From the NCBI GenBank assembly GCA_031254735.1, contig JAIRTU010000031.1, positions 1 through 18,617 of the forward strand: a stretch of 18,617 nucleotides of DNA. Direction: 5' to 3'. The DNA is from Bacteroidales bacterium. GTDB taxonomy: Bacteria; Bacteroidota; Bacteroidia; Bacteroidales; WCHB1-69. Below, piece after piece: positions 13,441 through 18,617 of the stretch. A program made the position numbers and the translations under genes. Below the pieces are notes generated by a model, which did no database searches, was not told the DNA's origin, and saw only the letters and a program-made list of their open reading frames with translations. Numbering within the stretch: position 1 is the first letter of the stretch; each line of letters opens with the position of its first letter.

Positions 13441-14331
13441 CTACTTATAGGTATATTGCATTGCCTTATTTTTTGTATTTGTGGTAAAAATCGGATTTTC
13501 AAATTCATCATAACCGGTAATATAGGTTGTATATTCGGCAGTCGTATTATAGGTCGGATATTTTTTTTCGTAAGTATATGAATTTTCAATCGTTACTATT
13601 TTCTTATCTTCCTTATCTTTGCCGTATTCGTAAGACAAAACAGATGATGACACATTATTTTTGCTGTAACCGCTCAAATCTGCAAACGCAAAAGGCAAGC
13701 CGTAGTAAGGATTTTTGTTTTTATCATACGAATACGTTGTGGCATAAAATTCTACCTGCTTGCCGTCAATAACATAATACAGGCGTACTCTTTGAATATT
13801 ATCATTTTCGCAGGTAATATTACGCACCGCATACAACAAACGACCTGCATTTTTGTGCTTGTTTTTCAATGTTTCCGGCACTGATTTCGATTCAGGGAAA
13901 AGCATTTTGAGCAGACTTCCCTCCGATGAAAAACCATTGTACGTATATGTTTCTATCTTGTTGATTGTGTTTTTTTTATCTCTGCGATAGAATATGTTTT
14001 CGTGGGTGAGAATCCCTTTTTCGTAATACTGAATTTTCGTGATGCGTTTATCCGCATATTCCAACAAAGCATAATCACCGTCCGAAGATGTGATTTTTTT
14101 AATTGTTTTATCCGAGTTGTATTCAAATGTCAGGGTGATTTTTTCCTGAGTCAAATAAGCGGAAACAAGTTTTTTGCCGGAATAATGAAATTCTTTGGTC
14201 AACAACATATTCGAGCCTTCCTGTTTCATTTCGGTCAAAATATATCGGGAGGGATTGAATATCTCCTGTTTGTTGCAGGAACACAACAGACACATCAACA
14301 TCACAATAATGAAATATTTGCTTCTAAACAT
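13441..14331 (-). CDS. Lipoprotein with YD/RHS-like Tyr-rich strands
   Basis: A 296-residue lipoprotein with signal ending CLLCSC. The mature part is a series of short beta strands with alternating Tyr/Lys, such as FEYNSDKTIKKI, LLEYADKRITKIQYY and ETYTYNG, like the YD-type repeats of Bacteroidetes DUF4595-like lipoproteins; the family call is tentative. The ATG at 14331 is preferred over a TTG nine bases upstream because it starts right before the signal peptide. It has a good promoter at 14357-14385. Its stop lies 2 bp from the stop of the convergent C25-like gene, so no terminator hairpin fits between them and the transcripts must overlap. Confidence 0.75.
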   Translation of the reverse strand: MFRSKYFIIVMLMCLLCSCNKQEIFNPSRYILTEMKQEGSNMLLTKEFHYSGKKLVSAYLTQEKITLTFEYNSDKTIKKITSSDGDYALLEYADKRITKIQYYEKGILTHENIFYRRDKKNTINKIETYTYNGFSSEGSLLKMLFPESKSVPETLKNKHKNAGRLLYAVRNITCENDNIQRVRLYYVIDGKQVEFYATTYSYDKNKNPYYGLPFAFADLSGYSKNNVSSSVLSYEYGKDKEDKKIVTIENSYTYEKKYPTYNTTAEYTTYITGYDEFENPIFTTNTKNKAMQYTYK

Positions 14332-14356
14332 CGCTGTCAAGTTTTAAAATGAAATG

Positions 14357-14385
14357 CAAAAATACACTATTTCCGTTAGCGGCAA
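14357..14385 (-). promoter_or_regulatory. Promoter of the YD-like lipoprotein gene
   Basis: On the minus strand TTG (14385-14383), 18 bases, then TATTTTTG (14364-14357) match the Bacteroidetes consensus. The ATG at 14331 is 25 bp further on. Confidence 0.65.
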
Positions 14386-14422
14386 GCAAAGCAATCCGAA
14401 AAAAACTCGTTAGAGGTTTCAT

Positions 14423-14449
14423 AATCCCATAAATCATAGTTCAGACAAT
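14423..14449 (+). repeat. Dispersed 9-bp-unit repeat, copy 2
   Basis: Units AATCCCATA and AATCATAGT are followed by TCAGACAAT. The last unit overlaps the end of crcB: its TCA is the complement of the crcB stop codon TGA, so the repeat supplies the last codons of that gene. Confidence 0.6.
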
Positions 14450-14824
14450 AGCGGATTTAATTAGCAGCATGCCCAAAAAGACGGCAGATAAACCGATCAA
14501 AACGCTTGCCGAGACATACAAAATCGACGTTATGTAATTCCCCGATTGCATCAATGCTATATTTTCGGAAGCAAAAGTTGAAAATGTTGTAAATCCTCCG
14601 CAAAATCCCGCTACAAAAAGATGTCTGAAATCAGCATTCAACGTCAATTGCTTTTCAAATACTCCGATCAACAAGCCGATAAACAAACACCCCAACACGT
14701 TGACAAGGAAAGTTCCAACCGGAAAAGACGAAGAGAAGTATTTATTTGAAAAAAATGTGATTAAATACCGCAGAATACTCCCAACCCCGCCTCCAACACC
14801 AACTAAAATAATTGTACGCAACAT
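14441..14824 (-). CDS. crcB: Fluoride channel CrcB/Fluc
   Basis: A 127-residue inner-membrane protein with four hydrophobic segments that exports fluoride as a dual-topology dimer. Family marks are GGGVGSILRY (residues 11-20), the Asn of LVNVLG (about residue 42), and GFCGGFTTFSTF (73-84), whose Phe and Thr/Ser residues line the pore and hold the central sodium. The ATG at 14824 gives the normal family start (MLRTIILVGVGG) and lies 2 bp after the pyrD stop; a longer frame from 14869 would overlap pyrD. No fluoride riboswitch is recognisable upstream, as expected from its position behind pyrD. Confidence 0.92.
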   Translation of the reverse strand: MLRTIILVGVGGGVGSILRYLITFFSNKYFSSSFPVGTFLVNVLGCLFIGLLIGVFEKQLTLNADFRHLFVAGFCGGFTTFSTFASENIALMQSGNYITSILYVSASVLIGLSAVFLGMLLIKSAIV

Positions 14825-14826
14825 GT

Positions 14827-15738
14827 CTATACTCTCAAAGCCCCAATAATGTCGGTTATGGAGCTGCATTTATGACGGTTGAGATATTCTTCCACGCCGT
14901 CGATGATTTTCACGGTAACGGCAGGGTCGATAAAGTTTGCCGTTCCGATCTGAACCGCCGACGCCCCCGCCAACATAAATTCGATAGCGTCGGTGGCATT
15001 CATAATTCCGCCCAAACCAACCACCGGAATTTTTACGGCGTGGAACACCTGCCACACCATTCGCAAGGCAATGGGTTTAACGCAAGGTCCCGACAGTCCG
15101 CCGGTAACGGTAGAGAGTACCGGTTTTTGTCTTTCCGCATCTACCGCCATTCCGAGCAGGGTGTTGATCAACGAGACGGCGTCAGCACCCGCGTCTTCTA
15201 CCGCTTTGGCAATCTCGGCGATGTTGGTAACGTTGGGAGAGAGCTTTACTATCATGGTTTTGTTGTACACTTTTCGCACGGCTTTTGTTATCTCGTTTGC
15301 CGAATGACAGGAAGTGCCAAACGCCATTCCGCCCTCTTTTACATTGGGACAGGAAATATTCAGCTCGATAGCAGGAACGCCGGCGAGGGCATTGAGTTTT
15401 TCGGCGGTTAACACATAATCTTCCACCGCCGACCCCGATACATTGACAATGATATGCGTATCCAAATGTTTAATTCGCGGGTATATTTCCGTGATGAAAT
15501 AATCTACGCCCTTGTTTTGCAAACCTACGGCATTGAGCATGCCCGAAGGCGTTTCTGCCATACGCGGATACGGATTTCCCTGACGGAGATGCAAGGTAGT
15601 TCCCTTCACGATAATCCCGCCCAAACGGTTTAAATCAATAAAGTCGGCAAATTCTTCCCCGTATCCGAACGTCCCCGATGCGGTGAGAACAGGGTTTTTG
15701 CATGTGATATTTCCTATCTTTATTTGTAAATCAGCCAT
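14827..15738 (-). CDS. pyrD: Dihydroorotate dehydrogenase B, catalytic subunit
   Basis: A 303-residue class 1B enzyme oxidising dihydroorotate to orotate in pyrimidine synthesis, using FMN and normally NAD via the PyrK subunit. Landmarks are [12 protein letters not shown] (residues 19-30), the FMN/substrate region IIVKGTTL and [20 protein letters not shown], active-site Cys130 in [26 protein letters not shown] and the phosphate-binding [14 protein letters not shown] with [16 protein letters not shown] 15738 ([10 protein letters not shown]) is the family start and lies just downstream of a -7 box at 15768-15775, so the longer frame to 15810 is not used. No pyrK is adjacent: crcB follows and rfbD is divergent. 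Confidence 0.95.
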   Translation of the reverse strand: MADLQIKIGNITCKNPVLTASGTFGYGEEFADFIDLNRLGGIIVKGTTLHLRQGNPYPRMAETPSGMLNAVGLQNKGVDYFITEIYPRIKHLDTHIIVNVSGSAVEDYVLTAEKLNALAGVPAIELNISCPNVKEGGMAFGTSCHSANEITKAVRKVYNKTMIVKLSPNVTNIAEIAKAVEDAGADAVSLINTLLGMAVDAERQKPVLSTVTGGLSGPCVKPIALRMVWQVFHAVKIPVVGLGGIMNATDAIEFMLAGASAVQIGTANFIDPAVTVKIIDGVEEYLNRHKCSSITDIIGALRV

Positions 15739-15767
15739 ATTGTTAATCATTGTTGTTTTTTCAGCGG

Positions 15768-15775
15768 CAAAAGTA
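15768..15775 (-). promoter_or_regulatory. -7 box of pyrD-crcB
   Basis: On the minus strand TACTTTTG fits TAnnTTTG, 29 bp upstream of the pyrD ATG. The -33 region has no clean TTTG at the expected spacing. The box lies inside the longer frame, which supports the shorter pyrD start. Confidence 0.5.
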
Positions 15776-15914
15776 GTCAAAAAAGCAACATCTTCATCAA
15801 GCAAAAGCACATTGGCGGAAAAAGATTTTCTCCTGTCAATAAAAGCATGTCAATATTCGTTATTGTTTTGATGATTTTTATAAACTTGCATTTCTATTAT
15901 TATTCTAAAAGAAA

Positions 15915-16781
15915 ATGAAAATACTTATTACAGGAGGCTGCGGACAATTGGGACGAAGTCTGAAAGATGTGGCGACAAGCTATCCTCAGCATGATTTTAT
16001 CCACACCGACATCGATACGTTAGACATAACAGATTACCGTCGGGTCGACAGTTTTATTGCACAGCAGCGTCCCGACGTGATGATAAACTGTGCCGCATAT
16101 ACGGCAGTAGATACAGCGGAAAACGATCCTGAACAGGCGTTGCGGCTAAATGCAGAGGTGGTGGAAACGCTGGCACAAATCGCCCGAAGGGAAAATATCT
16201 TTCTGGTGCATATCTCCACCGATTATGTCTTCAACGGAAAAGGCTTTCGACCATACAACGAAGACCACGCCACCGCACCGGTATCGGTTTACGGAAAGAC
16301 CAAGCTGTTGGGCGAACAGGCTGTTTTGCGTCATCGGTGCCACAGTGCAATTGTCCGAACATCGTGGCTGTATTCGGAATATGGGACAAACTTTGTAAAA
16401 ACCATGCTCCGCTTAGGAGAGGAACAACAACAAATAAATGTTGTAAACGACCAAATCGGCACTCCCACCTGTGCCTTAGATTTGGCAGAGGCTATTATGC
16501 AGATTGTCTCCCGCAAAGACCTTGTGGAACAGACACAGATTTATCACTTCTCCAACGAAGGCATTGCAAGCTGGTACGATTTTGCAAAAGCCATTATGGA
16601 ATTGGGAAACCGTCCCTGCGAAGTGCTGCCTGTCGCAACAGAACAGTATCCTACTCCCGCCCAACGTCCTTTTTACAGTGTTTTGGACAAACAAAAGATT
16701 AAATCCCGATTTTCGCTCACCATTCCCTATTGGAAAAAGAGTTTGGAAGCGTGTATCGAAAGAATATCAAAAGGACAATAG
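15915..16781 (+). CDS. rfbD: dTDP-4-dehydrorhamnose reductase
   Basis: A 288-residue NAD(P)H-dependent short-chain reductase that makes dTDP-L-rhamnose for surface polysaccharide. It has the dinucleotide motif GGCGQLG (residues 7-13), ISTDYVFNG (about 100-108), and the catalytic Tyr126-x3-Lys130 in YGKTK. Length and ending match RmlD/RfbD. No rfbA, B or C gene is in the window. The weak box TAAACTTG upstream (about 15880-15887) might be its promoter. It ends one base before the helicase start, suggesting cotranscription. Confidence 0.93.
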   Translation: MKILITGGCGQLGRSLKDVATSYPQHDFIHTDIDTLDITDYRRVDSFIAQQRPDVMINCAAYTAVDTAENDPEQALRLNAEVVETLAQIARRENIFLVHISTDYVFNGKGFRPYNEDHATAPVSVYGKTKLLGEQAVLRHRCHSAIVRTSWLYSEYGTNFVKTMLRLGEEQQQINVVNDQIGTPTCALDLAEAIMQIVSRKDLVEQTQIYHFSNEGIASWYDFAKAIMELGNRPCEVLPVATEQYPTPAQRPFYSVLDKQKIKSRFSLTIPYWKKSLEACIERISKGQ

Positions 16782-16782
16782 A

Positions 16783-18192
16783 ATGAAGAAAAGCGAATTT
16801 ATTCAACTCATCGTCGATAAACTCTCGTTTCAGCCCACCGCAGGGCAGCAGCAGGCAATAACCCTGTTTGCCGCATATATGTGTTGCAAAGAAAAAGAAG
16901 CAATCATGCTGCTCAAAGGATATGCCGGAACAGGAAAAACATCGTTGGTGAGTGCTTTTGTCCAAGTGTTGAAAAGCCAAAAGATAGCAACGGTCTTGCT
17001 TGCACCCACCGGACGTGCGGCGAAGGTCTTGGGCAACTATTCCGATCACCCCGCTTTTACCATACACAAAGAAATCTATCAGTTGAAATACAACAGCGAC
17101 GGCAGCGAGCAAATGGTGTTACGCAAAAATGAACACGTCAATACTATATTTTTTGTTGATGAAGCGTCCATGATTTACGACGTGCAACCCGACGGTAATA
17201 ATTCCATGCTTTTGTTTCAGGACAACAACCTGCTGTTTAACCTGCTGTCATATATAGAGCAGGGGAAAAACTGCCGTTTGGTGTTTATTGGCGATACGGC
17301 ACAGTTGCCGCCGGTGAAGTTGACATACAGTCCGGCGTTGGATAAAGATTTTTTGAAAGATAATTTTTCAAAGATAGTCTTCGACTGCGAACTTACCGAA
17401 GTGGTTCGTCAGGTGAAACAGTCGGGGATACTGTACAACGCCACTCGGATACGTTCGTTGTCGGGCGGGCAGTCGTACAGTTCCTATCATTTTGAATCGG
17501 ATAAATTTCAAGATGTGAACAGTATTTCCGCCGGTGAATTGTTGGAAGTCTTAGAAACGGCATACAGCCGCGACAACCGGAAAAACGTGGTGGTGATAAC
17601 CCGAAGCAACAAACAGGCAAACCAAATCAATCAGGCGATACGGTCGAAGATATTGGAAAAAGAAGACGAATTGGAGAAAGGAGATTTTGTCATCAACTTA
17701 AAGAATAATTATTTTTGGCTGCCCAAAACCGCCCAAACACCATTTATCGCCAATGGCGACAGCATGGAAATTGTAAAAGTCTACGACATGGAAGACCTTT
17801 ACGGCTTTCGTTTTGCCGATGTGCGGGTGCGTCTGTCGGATTACGACATGGACGAAGTAGAGGTAAAATGTATCCTCAACGCCATTCATGCAGACGAAGC
17901 GGCTATGTCGGCAGAAAACAGGAAACTGCTGTACGACGCCGTCTCGGAAGACTATTCGCATATCCGCTCGCGGAAACAACGCTATTTAGCCTTGCAGCAA
18001 GACCCTTACCTGAATGCCTTACAGATAAAGTTTGCATACGCCCAAACCTGTCACAAGACACAGGGCGGACAGTGGGACAGCGTGTTTGTCTATCAAGGCT
18101 ATGTCCCCGAAAACTCGCCGAGCAACGATTATTACCGCTGGCTCTACACCGCCGTTACCCGCGCCAAAAAAGAGCTGTTTGTAGTGAAATAA
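16783..18192 (+). CDS. RecD-like ATP-dependent DNA helicase (SF1B)
   Basis: A 469-residue helicase. It has Walker A GYAGTGKTS (residues 46-54), a second ATPase motif APTGRAAK (74-81), Walker B VDEASM (125-130), GDTAQLPPV (motif III), a VITRSNKQANQIN segment, CHKTQGGQWDSVFVY (motif V-like, UvrD_C_2 type) and YTAVTRAKKELF (motif VI). This is the core of RecD/Dda-type 5'-3' helicases without the N-terminal extension of RecD2, and is likely involved in recombination or repair; the partner is unknown. The ATG at 16783 is chosen: the frame is open to 16504, but the extra 93 residues are the shadow of rfbD. It forms a pair with rfbD. Confidence 0.92.
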   Translation: MKKSEFIQLIVDKLSFQPTAGQQQAITLFAAYMCCKEKEAIMLLKGYAGTGKTSLVSAFVQVLKSQKIATVLLAPTGRAAKVLGNYSDHPAFTIHKEIYQLKYNSDGSEQMVLRKNEHVNTIFFVDEASMIYDVQPDGNNSMLLFQDNNLLFNLLSYIEQGKNCRLVFIGDTAQLPPVKLTYSPALDKDFLKDNFSKIVFDCELTEVVRQVKQSGILYNATRIRSLSGGQSYSSYHFESDKFQDVNSISAGELLEVLETAYSRDNRKNVVVITRSNKQANQINQAIRSKILEKEDELEKGDFVINLKNNYFWLPKTAQTPFIANGDSMEIVKVYDMEDLYGFRFADVRVRLSDYDMDEVEVKCILNAIHADEAAMSAENRKLLYDAVSEDYSHIRSRKQRYLALQQDPYLNALQIKFAYAQTCHKTQGGQWDSVFVYQGYVPENSPSNDYYRWLYTAVTRAKKELFVVK

Positions 18193-18193
18193 C

Positions 18194-18221
18194 GAATAGT
18201 GAATAGTGAATAGTGAATAAT
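18194..18221 (+). repeat. Tandem 7-bp repeat (GAATAGT)4
   Basis: Three perfect GAATAGT units and a fourth reading GAATAAT lie immediately after the helicase stop. The last 13 bases also occur, reverse-complemented, right after the stop of the BspA-like gene (about 8351-8363). Confidence 0.85.
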
Positions 18222-18247
18222 ACTGCCGCGATAAAAAGAAAGAGCGT

Positions 18248-18274
18248 AATTACACAAATCCCAGTTCAGACAAA
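18248..18274 (+). repeat. Dispersed 9-bp-unit repeat, copy 3
   Basis: Units AATTACACA and AATCCCAGT are followed by TCAGACAAA, matching copies at 3895 and 14423 in sequence and strand. Confidence 0.6.
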
Positions 18275-18343
18275 TTGCACCTGACTTTGACACTTTTATT
18301 TCCGCATATTTTTAACGTATTGCAACACAGCTATTTGCAAAAT

Positions 18344-18369
18344 TTGCGTCACCATTTTGGGTGACGCAA
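18344..18369 (+). repeat. 10-bp perfect hairpin upstream of the transposase gene
   Basis: TTGCGTCACC (18344-18353) and GGTGACGCAA (18360-18369) are exact complements around the 6-base loop ATTTTG. It lies 25 bp before the transposase ATG. No T-run follows. It may block outside transcription or translation from entering the element, as known for some insertion sequences. Confidence 0.75.
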
Positions 18370-18381
18370 GCAAAAAAAGTG

Positions 18382-18389
18382 TACCTTTA
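18382..18389 (+). promoter_or_regulatory. Probable -7 box of the transposase gene
   Basis: TACCTTTA differs from TAnnTTTG only in the last base and ends 5 bp before the ATG at 18394, so the transcript would begin at or near the start codon. A TTTG lies in the hairpin loop (18356-18359), 22 bases upstream. Confidence 0.35.
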
Positions 18390-18393
18390 CGTC

Positions 18394-18617
18394 ATGTTTA
18401 TACGCAAAAAGAAGAACAGATCTGGCACAACAAGCGTTGTCGTCGTAGAAAAAAAAGGCGGTTCATTTCGAGAATTGAAAACAATAGGGGTCAGTTCCGA
18501 TGAGAATGAGATAAAGATTCTTTGTTATCAAGGAAAGAAATGGATATCCACCTACTGTGGCGAACGCGACATGTTTGTAGTTGCCGAAAAGGAGCGAGAA
18601 GAAAAACAGGTTACCGA
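18394..18617 (+). CDS. IS1634-like transposase, N-terminal part, cut by window edge
   Basis: An open frame of 74 codons plus two bases runs off the right edge. It starts MFIRKKKNRSGTTSVVVVEK, continues with FRELKTIGVSSDENEI and a KKWIS segment, the usual N-terminus of the IS1634/IS4-group transposases found in Bacteroidetes. These DDE enzymes move their element by cut and paste; the catalytic residues would lie beyond the window. The left end of the element should lie between the helicase gene and the hairpin, probably 18275-18343, but I cannot place its terminal repeat without the other end. Confidence 0.8.
   Translation, partial: MFIRKKKNRSGTTSVVVVEKKGGSFRELKTIGVSSDENEIKILCYQGKKWISTYCGERDMFVVAEKEREEKQVT

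Noticed and set aside
16504..16782. N-terminal extension of the helicase frame
   Set aside because: These 93 codons are an out-of-frame reading of rfbD; family similarity begins at MKKSEFIQLI.

Overview
This window looks like a chromosome segment of an anaerobic Bacteroidetes bacterium, most likely of the order Bacteroidales. Three things point there. Several upstream regions carry the Bacteroidetes promoter pattern TTG-N18-21-TAnnTTTG. Three proteins end in a type IX secretion (T9SS, 'PNPATD'-type) sorting domain, and many others are lipoproteins with a Cys lipobox. The families present (GlsB-like N-acyltransferase, gingipain-like C25 protein, BspA-like LRR protein, two-component-regulator-type propeller, IS1634-like transposase) are typical of that phylum. 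I see no tRNA, rRNA, CRISPR array or integrase.

Left part (1-5880), all on the minus strand. It is read right to left as a radical SAM protein, an L,D-transpeptidase lipoprotein, a 417-bp non-coding stretch with small palindromes and a degenerate 9-bp repeat, a DUF4249-like lipoprotein, a degenerate M23/LytM-like membrane protein, an RluA-type pseudouridine synthase, and, running off the left edge, a GlsB-like glycine-lipid N-acyltransferase. The lipoprotein, M23 and RluA genes are nearly contiguous and look like one operon.

Middle part. From 5951 a plus-strand promoter drives a tight five-gene operon of small, Cys-rich, low-GC lipoproteins (6062-8139) built from two paralogous pairs around a META-like protein (A-B-C-C'-A'). 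Immediately after it lies a 155-bp segment bounded by 17-bp imperfect inverted repeats. Next come two minus-strand T9SS cargo genes, a BspA-like LRR protein and a beta-propeller protein, whose sorting-domain coding DNA is 163/164 identical. A minus-strand retropepsin-like PDZ protease then sits divergent from a plus-strand C25 (gingipain-like) protein that has Tyr where the catalytic His should be. A 43-bp element, 40/43 identical in two copies, lies upstream of the propeller gene and between the two protease genes. A YD-like lipoprotein gene converges on the C25 gene.

Right part. pyrD and crcB form a minus-strand pair, and rfbD and a RecD-like helicase gene form a plus-strand pair. After a 7-bp tandem repeat and a third copy of the dispersed 9-bp-unit repeat comes the 5' end of an IS1634-like transposase gene, preceded by a strong hairpin and a promoter so close to the ATG that the transcript may be nearly leaderless. 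The right edge cuts this gene.

The best candidates for something undescribed are the five-gene lipoprotein operon, the shared 43-bp element linking secreted-protein genes, and the gingipain-like protein with a lost catalytic His. All family names come from reading motifs by eye; no database search was run.
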